A stretch of 64,000 nucleotides of DNA from Amphiura filiformis (GCF_039555335.1 NC_092629.1:5503432-5567431); one strand, 5' to 3'; counted from the stretch's first letter, positions 11,208 through 22,548 are shown. Made by a program: numbers and translations. Notes: generated by a model from the sequence alone, not told the origin.

Positions 11208-13049
11208 TGATAGCTTACTATGCTATCAGCATTAGATAGCTTACCATGCTATCAGCAGTAGATAGCTTACCATGCTATCAGCAGTAGATAGCTTACCATG
11301 CTATCAGCAGGAGATAGCTTACCATGCTATCAGCAGTAGATAGCTAACCGTGCTATCAGCAGTAGATAGCATACCATGCTATCAGCAGTAGATAGCTTAC
11401 CATAGTATAAGCAGTAGATAGTTTGCCATGCTGTCAGCAGTAGACACGTTTAGCTTACAATGCTATCATCAGTAGATGGCTTACCATGCTATCAGCAGTA
11501 GATAGCTTACCATGCTATCAGCAGTAGATAGCTTAACATGCTATCAGCAGTAGATAGCTTTACATGCTATCAGCAGCAGTTAGCTTACCATGCTATCAGC
11601 AGTAGATAGCTTACCATGATATCAGCAGTAGATAGCTTACCATGCTATCAGCAGGAGATAGCTTACCATGCTATCAGCAGTAGATAGCTAACCGTGCTAT
11701 CAGCAGGAGATAGCTTACCATGCTATCAGCAGTAGATAGCTAACCGTGCTATCAGCAGTAGATAGCATACCATGATATCAGTAGTAGATAACGTACCATG
11801 CTATCAGCAGTAGATAGCTTACCATGCTATCAGCAGTAGATAGCTTACCATGCTATCAGCAGTAGATAGCTTACCATGCTATCAGCAGGAGATAGCTTAC
11901 CATGCTATCAGCAGTAGATAGCTAACCGTGCTATCAGCAGTAGATAGCATACCATGCTATCAGTAGTAGATAACGTACCATGCTATCAGCAGTAGATAGC
12001 TTACCATGCTATCAGCAGGAGATGGCTTACCGTGCTATCAGCAGTAGATAGCTTACCATGCTATCAGCAGTAGATAGCTTACCATGCTATCAGCAGTAGA
12101 TAGCTTACCATGCTATCAGCAGTAGATAGCTTACCATGATATCAGCAGTAGATAGCTTACTATGCTATCAGTAGTAGATATCTTATTATGCTGTCAGCAG
12201 TAAGTAGATAGCATACCATGCTATCAGCAGTAGATAGCATACCATGGTATCAGCAGTAGCATCATGCTATCAGCAGTAGATGGCTTACCATGCTATCAGC
12301 AGTAGATAGTTTACCATAGTATAAGCAGTAGATAGTTTGCCATGCTGTCAGCAGTAGACACGTTTAGCTTACAATGCTATCAGCAGTAGATAGCTTACCA
12401 TAGTATAAGCAGTAGATAGTTTGCCATGCTGTCAGCAGTAGACACGTTTAGCTTACAATGCTATCATCAGTAGATGGCTTACCATGCTATCAGCAGTAGA
12501 TAGCTTACCATGCTATCAGCAGTAGATAGCTTAACATGCTATCAGCAGTAGATAGCTTACCATGCTATCAGCAGCAGTTAGCTTATTATGCTATCAGCAG
12601 TAGATAGCTTACCATGCTATCAGTAGTAGATAACTTACCATGCTATCAGCAGTAGATATCTTACCATGCTATCAGCAGTAGATAGCTTACCATGTTATCA
12701 GCAGTAGATAGCTTACCATGCTATCAGCAGTAGATAGCTTACCATGCTACCAGCAGTAGATAGCTTACCATTCTATAGTATAGCTTACCATGCTGTCAGC
12801 AGTAGATAGCTTACTATGCTATCAGTAGTAGCTATCTTATTATGCTGTCAGCAGTAAGTAGATAGCATACCATGCTATCAGCAGTAGATAGCTCACCATG
12901 CTATCAGCAGGAGATAGCTTACCGTGCTAACAGCAGTAGATAGCTTACCATGCTATCAGCAGTAGATAGCTTAACATGCTATCAGCAGTAGATAGCATAC
13001 CATGCTATCAGCAGAGATCGCTTACCATGATATCAGCAGTAGATAGCTT
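11208..13049 (-). repeat. 26-bp satellite block 3, reverse orientation
   Basis: About 71 units in the same orientation as block 2. It contains repeated multi-unit modules. The set ending in GACACGTTTAGCTTACAATG occurs near 11400-11463, 12312-12377 and 12402-12466, and also near 5150-5217 in block 2. The GTCAGCAGTAAGTAGATAGC variant is at about 12193 and 12847. Confidence 0.95.
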
Positions 13050-13745
13050 CCCAGCAAACACAAAAACGTTTTAAAAACGTTTTAAATAAGTTATATTTTG
13101 GCTTTTGGTTTAGGTAAAAACGTTTTAATAACATTAAAATGTCGGGTTATATAAAGGTCATGGTAACGTTTTAAAACGTTTTGTATGAAAACACACTACA
13201 ACACTATTTTTTAAATGTTTTCAAAAAATGTTATTTTAAACTATTTTTGCAAACATTTTTGCCAAATATTTTGTCAATACTTAAATAACATTATGTTAAA
13301 ATATTTGAACCCAGCAAACGCAGAAATGTTCTTAAAATGTTATTTTCAAAACCTTTTAATAACATTTAAATGTCGGGTTATATATATAAAGGTCATGAAA
13401 ACGTTTTTAAACGTTATTGAAAATATTTTGGGCAAACATTTTTTGCAAAATATTTTTCAACCCCAAAATAACATTCTGTTTAGAATGTTTTGTATCACGT
13501 TTTCAAGAATGTTTTTGGAATGTTATTAAAACGTTTTTATAACCTTTATATAACCCGACATTTAAACCTTTTCTGTAAAATATTTTTGTTTGCTGAGCAG
13601 TAGATTATCAAAAAATGTTTTTTCAGGTTATGAAAACGTTTTATACTCTTAATATACCCTTTATATAACCCGACATTTAAACGTTTTCTGACAACCTTTT
13701 ATAACCTTTTGCGAATGATGTCGAAAACGTTTTGTGTTTGCTGGG
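13050..13745. mobile_element. AACGTTTT foldback element inserted in the satellite
   Basis: Ends CCCAGCAAACACAAAAACG and CGTTTTGTGTTTGCTGGG are inverted. The interior is rich in AACGTT and in inverted copies of TATAACCCGACATTTAAA. A second related copy is nested at about 13310-13596. The flanks join into a normal satellite unit if a TT is duplicated (AGCTT / TTACTATC). It has no coding capacity. Related pieces are at 6636-6835, 22915-23190 and 59440-59905. Confidence 0.8.
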
Positions 13746-13930
13746 TTACTATCAGTAGTAGATATCTTATTATGCTGTCAGCAGTAAGTAGATGGCATAC
13801 CATGCTATCAGCAGTAGATAGCTTACTATGCTATCAGCAGTAGATAGCTTACCATGCTAATAGCAGTAGATAGCTTACCATGCTATCAGCAGCAGCTAGC
13901 TTATTATGCTATCAGTAGTAGACTAGACAG
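13746..13930 (-). repeat. 26-bp satellite block 4
   Basis: About seven units, the continuation of block 3 beyond the inserted foldback element. It includes the GTCAGCAGTAAGTAGAT variant near 13777. Confidence 0.9.
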
Positions 13931-15171
13931 CTATCAGCATGCTTTTAAACAAGTTTGGACAACTCATGTAATTTGCATAAATCCAAGATGGCTACTGGAC
14001 ACCATCTTGAAAATATAGTTGTTGAAACACTTGCAAAAAAAGTTTCAATAGAATGAGATATAATACCACTTCAAAGGGTTTTGGGGTGTCTAGAATGCAC
14101 TTCATGTATTTTCTCAATTCAAGGTCAAGGTTATGTGCTAAAGGTCAGTTCATGGTCACATGCTAGATACATGGCCGTTACACCTGAACTGACTTTGTAT
14201 CAAAAACAAAATGACACCAGAAATGGCATACAATGGCGAGAGTTGGTCAAAATTCCCATTTTTTGCAACCAAGCTAAAATTCTTCTTGGACCCCATGGGA
14301 TTACAAATTAACGTAAAAAGTCGACAGGAAAAAACACTTACAGGTAAATGGACCATTACAAATGTACATATTTTTGTTATTTCAGTGAGTGTTTCCATGA
14401 ACTAGACGAAAGAGTGTGGCCTATAAATAGCTACAACCTTCGCCTTTTGCTGCCAACATTGAATAAATTTTGACCTTGTTCTTATATGTATCAAAATGGT
14501 GTTTGCCGCAAAACGCCTCATTTACTCATATTGGATCACATATAATGTTTCATTTGGTAAAACAAGATAACATTTTTTGATACCAAAAAATAAATACCGG
14601 TACTGTATTTTTCTGGAATCAGGCAGGAGTAGGTGAAAAGCTCTATAGCGTACAAATAGAAATATCATATGTGGTGTGATCACACAAAATCATGTCTTAA
14701 ATGTTTTTATTGTATTGCTCTTGATGTAATTTGTTGTAATGTGTGCAATTGTATGATATGTTTTATATGCCGTTTTTATTGTGTATTATATGTATGGCCT
14801 TTGTGCCACCTGGGAACCAAGGGAGAACAGTGCCAGTGCATTGATTGGTCACCCCATAAATAAATCAGTCTGAAGTCTTGACATATTCAAATTTCAGTTT
14901 TTTACATGATTGTATAAAGTATTTGCAAAGCTACATTTTGCAGAAAGTTGAAATTTATCGCTTAGTTCCAAAGAATTGTTTCCAAAACAGCTATTCAACA
15001 AAAGTAATTATTGTCTTTGTTTGGCCATATCTGAAATTCAATATATCCGACTTACAACTGATTTGCTTGATCACACCATCACATACAGTTATTTGTTTAA
15101 TTATTGACAACATCAATAAGACACAACACATTCCTTGTAAATTTCTAACTAATTTATTATACAAAAGACAG
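13931..15171. other. Unassigned; possible LINE 3' end near 14690-14865
   Basis: The stretch with GTATGGCCTTTGTGCCACC and GGGAGAACAGTGCC, ending near an AATAAA at about 14855, has the look of non-LTR retrotransposon 3' ends from marine animals. This is recognition from memory only. A 135-codon open frame at 14878-15285 is A+T-driven and has no domain. Confidence 0.25.
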
Positions 15172-15334
15172 CAATTATTACGAGATCTTCAGCATCAAAC
15201 GCTCCTGGAGCACATCCTAGCGCTATTCATGGCATGTATTCCATTGATTGTGCTTCAGGTTCACAAAATGTTGAAGATATCTTAAATATGCCAAATACTT
15301 TTAACAACAAATTAGAAAGAATAAACAATTACAG
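15172..15334 (+). CDS. Candidate internal exon, unknown protein
   Basis: A 163-bp segment is bounded by an acceptor and a donor. The acceptor is CAAAAGACAG preceded by a T-rich tract and the branch-point-like CTAACTAAT. The donor is ACAG|GTATAAG. One frame stays open across it and encodes about 53 residues, beginning near IITRSSASNAPGAHPSAIHG, with Ser/Ala/Pro composition and then an acidic-to-basic stretch ending ERINNY. The codon composition looks more coding-like than the A+T-rich frame that overlaps it. I do not recognise the protein. No neighbouring exon was identified, so chance remains a real possibility. Confidence 0.3.
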
Positions 15335-16017
15335 GTATAAGCTCAAGTTCATGCAGTCTTCAAGCCATAGGCATAGATCCTGAGGGAGGGGGGATGGGAG
15401 ATAAATCCTCCCAATATTTTTCCAGGGGGGATGGTGCATACAATCATCCCCCAATGTTGATGCCTGTATGTGGGTTTCTGACTAAATTAACCTCATATTT
15501 GGCCATTTTAGCCCCCCAAAATGCCACTTTTTGCACGCTACGCACAAATATTTGCAACTTTTGCACCATGTTTCATCATTTTAGCTTCAATATGGCAAAA
15601 TTATTTGCTAGCTTTGCGCGCATTTGTACCATAAACTTATTTGTCTGCCAAAAGTCAATGGATTCACTATATTTCAAGAATTTTGTTCCAACCCCATCCC
15701 CAATGTCATAAAGAAATCTACACCACTGCTTCAAACACAAAATTGGTGGCACATGAAGTTTACCCAATGCATGCAATAAACTTTGGAAATGACTACATTT
15801 TGTTGGACCCTGAGGTACAGTCTACATGACTGAATGTCACTTGCATCCTTACTTGCTTACTTACTCAAAGGGGGATCCGATTTCTGGCATCTGGGCTAAT
15901 TTTGGCCCTAAACTGGCCATAATTGCCATCCCAGAGGTCAAAGGTCATACGAAACAACATAATAAATATCAGGGGTCACCTTGGTGGTTGAGAACTGTCC
16001 TTGTATCACAGCAATGT
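15335..16017. other. Unassigned, with fragments of dispersed repeats
   Basis: Includes a G-rich patch at 15383-15430 and a CCCCCAAAATGCCACTTTTTG stretch of repeat type. No gene is supported. Confidence 0.35.
15935..15947 (+). promoter_or_regulatory. Perfect DR1 nuclear-receptor motif
   Basis: AGGTCAAAGGTCA is two AGGTCA half-sites in direct repeat with one base between, the consensus for HNF4 and RXR-type dimers. It is a sequence match only. A similar GGGTCAAAGGTCA lies at 41743-41755. Confidence 0.45.
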
Positions 16018-16114
16018 GCTATTCTAGTTGAAATCATACACACTTGAATCGATGTAAGACATGAACTTAATTCTCCACACAGGGGGTGTAGATTTCAAAT
16101 GGAGTCACTTTAAT

Positions 16115-16440
16115 TTAAAGGAGGATTTCGTGCCGGATTTCGTGATCCTAGCATCCTCTTTTTATGACATTTTTTAGTAGATATCCTCAAAAAAAGATTA
16201 TTCCCAAAATTTCAGTTGATTCCAATTTTGCGTTTGTGAGTTATGCATGATAATGTGTGTTACACTGCTCCCTAGGCCACTGTTGTAATTTCGTTCTGGT
16301 ACACCAGAACGTAATTCAAATTTGACGATATTTTGACAAAACGAATTAATCTGCACGAAATTTTGGGCACATAAACATTATGTAGCCAGAGGTTTCCAGT
16401 GGTATAAAAATCTTAACTTTTTTGGGAAAAGTGGGGGGCA
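16115..16440 (+). mobile_element. TTAA-bounded MITE, family B, 3'-truncated
   Basis: It begins TTAAAGGAGGATTTCGTG and matches the reverse complement of 34239-34538 through GGTTTCCAGTGGTATAAAAA. The matching right end is lost. A short palindrome, CGTTCTGGTACACCAGAACG, is present here but not in the other copy. Confidence 0.7.
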
Positions 16441-17410
16441 ATATAAACTATCGGTCCATTTTTCCTATTCCACTCCGTATTAAACCAGATGACCTCTACA
16501 AACCCCTGCATGCTACGCTATAGGACCAGCAACAGCCGTCGGCGGTTTAGTGTTAAAATCGGGAAAATTGTAACAGTCACTATTTATGCAGAGGTCTATA
16601 TGGATTTCATATATATTTGTACACTTCGTGTATTTTTTTCGTGAATTTTGATGGCTGTTATACACACCGACCGATTTTTTTTTGTACTAAAAATACTACA
16701 AAATCACCCATACCACAAAACACGCGACCTTGCATAGGACTGAGCTAGTCTCACAGTGCACCAGCAGCTCTCTGCAGAAAAACTGCCCTGGAAAAGGATT
16801 GCAGTGTCGCAGCAAATATGCTAAGGTGTCTGAACCTAGTTAACGGTTTATATTAACTAAATTTACCCTTTTTTACTTCAACAAGTATAAGCTCCGCCCA
16901 TCAGTTTCAATTTGATAACGGTAAGATATTTCAGTAAGTTTTCAGGTCAAAATATCTCTGCTTGTCAGGTCACGTAAACTCAAGGTTATTGAACGCTGTT
17001 CTCCACATAGGATATTTTGGTTGATTCCAGTTTTCAGCGGGTATGATTTTATAATATTTTTACTACGTGGCATGATTATATATGCTGCTTTTTTGTTTAT
17101 TTTAACAAATAGTGATTACTGTTACTTATATTTGTCTTTGGATGAACTACAGAAAACATATCAGTTACTATACTTTACGTTTCAGCGCATAAAAACTATT
17201 ATATTGTTCCACTCTTTAAATACCAACCACCTACTCGTGTGAATAATGCTACAGTCTGAACTGATATGGTAAATGGTAGCAAGGTCGTCCTTCGGATAAG
17301 TTGCTGTTGAACCTGGTATATCATGGAAGGTCGTGGTTAACCCAAATTAATAGACGTTTGTGGGACAAAGGTCGCGCCTATGCACCACACAGTAGAAAGA
17401 TTGAATTGGA
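16441..17410. other. Unassigned insert sequence
   Basis: No gene is recognised. Part of the DNA separating the two halves of the ATTCC copy. Its origin is unclear. Confidence 0.3.
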
Positions 17411-17455
17411 TAAGTAACCTCATATGAAATTCACACTCCCTGTGTGGAAGATTAG

Positions 17456-17625
17456 CAGGGGTGTAGCTGGGAAGGACAAACTGCCCCCAGAAAATTTTCA
17501 GGGGAAAAATGGGGATGGCAAAGAGTAAAGTGTGCTTAAATGACTAAAAATCGGACAAAAAATAGACAAATGGGTACAAAAATTTGGTCTTGCCCCTTCA
17601 CACTAAAATCCTGGCTACGCTACTG
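17456..17625. mobile_element. hAT-like MITE with 8-bp target duplication
   Basis: The element reads CAGGGGTGTAGCTGGG ... CCTGGCTACGCTACTG, so both ends are imperfect inverted repeats starting CAG. AAGATTAG is duplicated at 17448-17455 and 17626-17633. Uninterrupted ATTCC-family relatives read GAAGATTAAGGTCATG across the same point, which confirms the junction. Eight-base duplications and CAG ends fit the hAT superfamily. Confidence 0.75.
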
Positions 17626-17683
17626 AAGATTAGGGTCATGTATTCCATAGGGTGTATGGATTTTAACTGGAATAGTCCATTTA

Positions 17684-18355
17684 AAAATGTGAGATATGTA
17701 ATAGATAGAAACAGGCAGGTTGAAATGGGGGGGTGAAAAATATTCTTGAAATATAGTGAATCCAGCACATTTTGACATATTTAATGTATGGCGCAAAAGT
17801 GGAACAAATTTGCACTTTGCACTTTTCAGGCTAAAATAATAGGCTATTCCACTTGAAATCCATAAACCCCCATGGAAGACATATGTTCTTAATCTTCCAC
17901 ACAGGGAGGTGAATTTCATAATTATATTGAAAAAAATCCATATAATAACTTAATAAGCTTGTTTGTGTCATATTTTGTATTTCCAAATAACCTCACCCTA
18001 TATCCCAGCCCTGTGTGCTTATTTGACTACATGTATTTTCCTTCCATGCCAAAATGACAATTACATGAATATTATTATTGTGTGTTGAGTTTCATATGGC
18101 ATGTATGGCTGGATAAGTAAGCGCAGCGGTTTGAAAAACCGGCCTCATCTGGCCTGAGTAGCTTGTATCGTCTCTCATACAAATATGTAAAACAATACAA
18201 CTCATTTTTTGTTTAAAATATTACCGGTCTATATAAATCTGCATTTAACCTAACCTAATTAAAAAGCATCATTTAATTTCAATCAATCAATCAATCTTAG
18301 CGTAATATTAATCCACCCAACACGGGCTACTTGAGTTTGAAATTAGCTTGATGCC
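17684..18355. other. Unassigned, with an ATTCC half copy at about 17835-17925
   Basis: GGCTATTCCACTTGAAATCC starts a half copy of the ATTCC family. The remainder is A+T-rich, with a short ATCA tetranucleotide run near 18280. Confidence 0.4.
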
Positions 18356-18484
18356 ATGGACTCAACCGCATCGGATGCGCTGAGTCAAGAGGGCCACAGG
18401 AACCGTGACACGATTTCGGAACAAGATAAAAGTGACGTGAGTTACGAGCCGCGGCATGCCCAAATGGTTACCGAGGGTACTTGA
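18356..18484 (+). CDS. Candidate first coding exon, unknown protein
   Basis: An ATG in a good initiation context (GATGCCATGG) opens a 42-codon frame: MDSTASDALSQEGHRNRDTI, then SEQDKSDVSYEPRHAQMVTEG. It is hydrophilic, CpG-rich and unlike the surrounding A+T-rich DNA. Possible donor sites are GTGAGT at 18437 and GTACTT at 18477. Without a donor the frame ends at TGA 18482-18484. No homologue is recognised. It could be a start exon, a small frame or a fragment of an unknown repeat. Confidence 0.3.
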   Translation: MDSTASDALSQEGHRNRDTISEQDKSDVSYEPRHAQMVTEGT

Positions 18485-19767
18485 CATTTATTGGTGAAAA
18501 AGGTCCCCTGTAAGTATAGCATGACATACTGGCCTCATTTACTCTGTCTTGTTATACCTAACTTCTAGTTATTTCTTACACAACATAAGCTTATCATCTA
18601 AATTTGTAGGAACACCTTCCCAAGACTTGCCATGTTTGTTCTTGCATAAATTTGTATGCCTACATTATTGGCTTAACTGCAAACATGGTTCCAAATTGAA
18701 TGTAGGGTCATTTTGTACAAGATTGGTTCCTGGTGTTTGTTATTGACAACTGCACATCAAAAGGGTTAAATAAAATGTGTGTGGAATAAATAATGAGAAA
18801 ATACCTGGAAACCAGCTAAATTTCACTCCCAAGATCATCATTCAAAGAAGATATCTAAGCTATCCCAGAATCCTTTGCAACAAGATATTTCATCTCATTA
18901 CATCAAATGACACTCCCATTACTTTTTGGACCGGGCCAGCATGAGCTGGCCTGGTACTTATTAGTGGGAAATAAAAAATTGTTGTTTCTAGAATATGAAT
19001 AAGATAGAATTCGTAAAGAAAACAGGTGGACCTGGAGCAAGTTGTTTTGATAATGTTTAAACGTGTAAACATTAAAGTTGTATGTGAAGGGAATTTTTGT
19101 GTTGAAACAATGATGAAAAATTAACAGGTTGTTTAATTTTTTTAGGAATGAAATTAAACGTTGTTAAATTAATACAAGTCAGTCGCTCTGACAGTTACAG
19201 CATTCACCTTGAGTAATCTTTCATGTGTAGTTTCACTTGGGGTTACCAAGTTAAAGAGACTGCCATAGTCAAAGGTCACCATGGTCGAGGTCGGGACACG
19301 CTATTAGTATTACATGTACTACCCCCACTGGGTCACTTGCAGCTAGCATAGCAGTATGCGACTGTGAGTGAACCTGATAGATAGTGAGGGTCTAGTCTCC
19401 TTCACTATTTATACCATCGGACTACAAACTATCTTGGCAAAATTCACTTTAAAAGGGAAAGCCAGCCTCAATGTACAAGAGGTCTTGTAATTAGTTTGGG
19501 TCACCGTAAAAGGCATTTTTAGGATCACGCTTACATCCAATTTACATGACAGTCCTCCAAACCATCAATAATGAGAACATGCACACTGAAACAGCATGTT
19601 TCATTCATTACTCCAAATTGTTTCGTCTTTTTGTCTTTTCTGCTTTTTACCTATATGCCTATTATTAATATTAAGAAATACATTGCAGTTTTTAGTTTAT
19701 TCGCTATATAAACCTCACCTTACGGACATTTATATTTTATATTAATTCGCAATGTATAGTTTACTAC
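18485..19767. other. Unassigned; possible tail of the outer LINE near 19600-19767
   Basis: A segment at about 18845-18930 resembles 54355-54420 (CCCAGAATCCTTT ... AAATGACACTCC). GGCCAGCATGAGCTGGCC at 18935-18952 is a hairpin. Immediately left of the inserted LINE, the minus strand continues in a way that could be the last codons and 3' untranslated part of the outer LINE. Confidence 0.35.
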
Positions 19768-21296
19768 AGAATCAGAATCAGAATCAGAATCAGAATTTAT
19801 TGACATTCACCATATAACAGGTATGGTCAAAATACAAGACAACACTAAACTACAACTAACACAATTTTTAAAATTACTATTATAAACTAGCACAATAATA
19901 CTGTAACACTGAAAACTAATTAATCAATTTATTGATGATCGTAGATCAAATGCAGATTTAACATATTACACTTACACTTACACTTACAGGATTGATGGGA
20001 TTAATTATAGGTTTAGGCCTTTCAGTACCCCATATCCATTTTCTTTCCAGTGCTGATCAATCTTTCCTTTAAACTGATTTGTAGTATTAACTCCAACAAC
20101 ATCTTCAGGAAGGTTATTCCACACATCTACCACTCGCTGGGAGAAGAAGAACTTCCTCAAATCCAAACCTTTCTTCAGCTGCCTTTTGAAGAGTTTGAAT
20201 TTGTGACCCCTGGTGCCTGTGTTATGAGACATGGTGAAAAGCTGATCTGGGTGTATATCTTCCAAGCCGTTGAGAATTTTGAAGACCTCGATCAAGTCAC
20301 CTCTCAGTCGCCTGATCTCCAAGGGATACAGGTTCAGTTCTTCAAGTCTTTCTTGGTAGGGCTTCTCCCTCAGGCTTGGAACCAGTTTGGTAGCTCTTCT
20401 TTGGATCTTCTCAATGGCTTTGATGTCTTTTACCAGGTAGGGGTTCCATGCCTGCACACAGTATTCTACGTGTGGGCGAATGTATGCCTTATACAAGATA
20501 GGGAAGCTCTCCTTGTCAATGTGCTTGAAAGTTCTCTTAATAATCCTCAGGCTAGTCATAGCTTTGTTGGCTGCCTTTGTGCATTGCAGACTTGGTGTGC
20601 AGTCGTCTGTAATGTATACACCTAGATCTTTCTCCTCTTTAGCTGTCATGATTTCTTCTTCCCCTAGAACATAGCTTCTCTCATTGTTGTTGATTCCCAT
20701 GTGCATGCACTTGCATTTGGAGGCATTAAACCGGAGGAGCCACGTATCTGACCAATCTTTGAGATGGTTTAGGTCTTCCTGGATATCATCACCTCCTTTA
20801 GAGCTGTTCTTCTGGACCCTGTTGTAAAGCTTTGTGTCATCAGCAAACATCTTTGTTTTGGACGATACCACTTCTGGCAGATCATTGACATACAGGACGA
20901 AAAGGATTGGTCCCAATACTGAGCCCTGCGGTACGCCGCTTAGGACATCAGCCCACTCTGACGGTGCAAGCCTTTCCTTACTCCAACTTGTTGTTTCCTG
21001 TCTTGTAGGAAAGCTGCAATCCATTCAAGGATTTTGCCGGAGATACCATAGGCTCTCAGCTTTGACAAAAGCCTTTTGTGAGGGACTGTGTCAAAGGCTT
21101 TTGAGTAATCAAGGTATATAACATCAACTCCAAATCCTTCATCTAAGCTGTCTGTCACATCTTCTAAGGTGGTGAGCAAATTAGACATGCATGATCTTCC
21201 ACTGGTGAACCCATGTTGATCCTCTGAAAGAAGGTTGTTCTGGTTTACATGCTTGAGTATAGCATCCCTCAGTAGTGACTCCATGATCTTGCAGGG
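19768..21296 (-). mobile_element. 5'-truncated CR1/L2-like LINE
   Basis: The element reads right to left, from the middle of the reverse transcriptase to a 3' untranslated region that ends in a short (ATTCTG)n tail at about 19770-19797. A (TGTAAG)n run lies near 19967-19988. Short repeated 3' tails instead of poly(A) are typical of CR1/L2-type LINEs. The 5' break at about 21296 joins directly to coding sequence of another LINE, so this copy is nested in it. Confidence 0.85.
20005..21284 (-). pseudogene. LINE reverse transcriptase, frameshifted
   Basis: RNA-directed DNA polymerase of the non-LTR retrotransposon. The first frame (21284-20940) has the palm motif with LDYSKAFDTVPH, holding the first catalytic Asp. 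The second frame (up to 20005) has GVPQGSVLGPILFVLYVNDL, then FADDTKLY with the catalytic Asp pair, then LRFNASKCKCMHMG, and a long C-terminal part typical of CR1/L2 elements (YIRPHVEYCVQAWNPYL, VVDVWNNLPEDVV). A single-base frameshift lies near 20961-20978, between the finger/palm region and GVPQGS. The N-terminal endonuclease is missing because of 5' truncation. The C-terminal frame is 339 codons long with no stop, so the copy is fairly young. Confidence 0.9.
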
Positions 21297-21852
21297 TAAT
21301 TAGCAACTACATGAACTGTATCATGATCGTTAGCACTCATAATTAAATGAAATTTGTTATTAACAAACATTGAATTGAAATCAAATATATCACTAAATTT
21401 ATCAAACAAATTACCACGCAAGTCATTATAAAGCGAACAACGCATAACAAAATGGAATTCATCTTCAACCGTGTGAAAAAAAAAAAAAAAAGTACAAAGA
21501 CGATTTTCAGGAGGAATTTTTGGTGAGGAATAACGGCCCTTTTCAATCATGAGTTGATGAGCGCTGATACGAAGTTTACAAAAAGCAGATCTTGCAGAGC
21601 GGTTCAAAAGCATAACATAATTCTCCATTGAAAATGTATCTTTGAACTGACAGTATGTTTGCAATTTAGGCGAGTGATTTAACCATAAGTTATCATACGT
21701 TGCTTTTAAACAAGAAACAATCACCGAATCAAAGTTATTCTTAGAAATAAGAATAGGTTTGTACCATATATCTTCTTTTTTAAGCAATCCCAAAATATTT
21801 TTAATTCCAGTAGACCAAGAAAATGACTCAATACTACATATAATAACTATTA
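21297..21852 (-). pseudogene. C-terminal end of a second LINE (outer host element)
   Basis: In frame from about 21852 (CSIESFSWSTGIKNILGLLK), through KLRISAHQLMIEKGRY and PPENRLC, to VEDEFHFVMRCSLYNDLR. This arrangement resembles the Cys/His region after the reverse transcriptase in several LINE clades (R-x-C-x-x-C ... EDE-x-HF ... C). Here the segment after RLC is a phenylalanine run encoded by a 16-base A tract at 21476-21491, so the second Cys of the expected pair is missing. The frame is cut near residue VVANY by the inserted CR1/L2-like LINE. A stop near 21855 limits it upstream. Confidence 0.65.
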
Positions 21853-22548
21853 GCTAGTGTCAAGCACATAAAGGACTGATAACTCACTACCATGACTACA
21901 AATACAATCTTCACTTTTAGACTGTATTTTTCTGATTGTGTTGATTGTTAGTCCGAAACTCCTGCGAAGCTATGGACACGGCATCTTACCTACTCCGTTT
22001 AAATAATAATCTACATTGTGTGTTTTCTCTTCAATCATTTTCATCATGTTGAATGTAATTTTATGAAGTGTCATTTTATTTATAATTAATAAATTAAGAC
22101 AATAATTTGTTTATTTTCTATAAGTGCATGTCAAATGGGTACATTGTTCAATACTATAGGCCTATACATTTATAAATTATGCCCATATTATAGCTAGGAC
22201 CTAAAAATGTTTATCCATAAAACGATACAGGATAGCATAGATAATTACTTGAACAATACTTGTAATTGTATATTCTAATTTCAAAACAATAACATCAACT
22301 GACCGCAGGTAATTGCGCAACTTGCAGAATATTAAAGGAAGATTACCGATATGTTTGCAGAATGATTTCTTTATCATCAATTACACGTACATCATTATAT
22401 TTTATGTCCCAAATATAATTTCAGACCATCTCTTGCCATCAAATACTATCAAAGAAAAGAATATATCAAAAGCATTACTCATACTTCACACGGAATCAAT
22501 ACTGTCCCGGTCCATCCCTTTTTAAAGGGATTTTTATTACAGCTTGCC
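21853..22548. other. No recognised feature
   Basis: A+T-rich, and may include decayed upstream sequence of the outer LINE. No domain, tandem repeat or inverted pair is recognised. Confidence 0.35.

Larger units (their letters stand above)
16018..17683. repeat. ATTCC-family copy, interrupted
   Basis: The left half is at about 16018-16107 (GCTATTCTAGTTGAAATC ... CAAATGGAGTCAC). The right half is at about 17411-17683 (AACCTCATATGAAATTCAC ... TTAACTGGAATAGTCC). About 1.3 kb of foreign DNA separates them at the family's usual centre, including the TTAA-type MITE starting at 16115. The right half carries its own insertion at 17456-17625. Confidence 0.6.

Noticed and set aside
3028-13930. Short direct repeats that could be read as a CRISPR array
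   Set aside because: Units are contiguous, without unique spacers, in animal-type DNA and with no cas genes. It is a satellite.
14878-15285. 135-codon open frame
   Set aside because: A+T-driven composition, no domain, and a better-supported exon frame overlaps it.
15172-15334. Pax-like octapeptide in the candidate exon (YSIDCASG)
   Set aside because: Only the first few residues match the pattern, and no paired or homeodomain sequence is present.
20050-20625. 191-codon frame on the plus strand
   Set aside because: It is the antisense shadow of the LINE reverse transcriptase.
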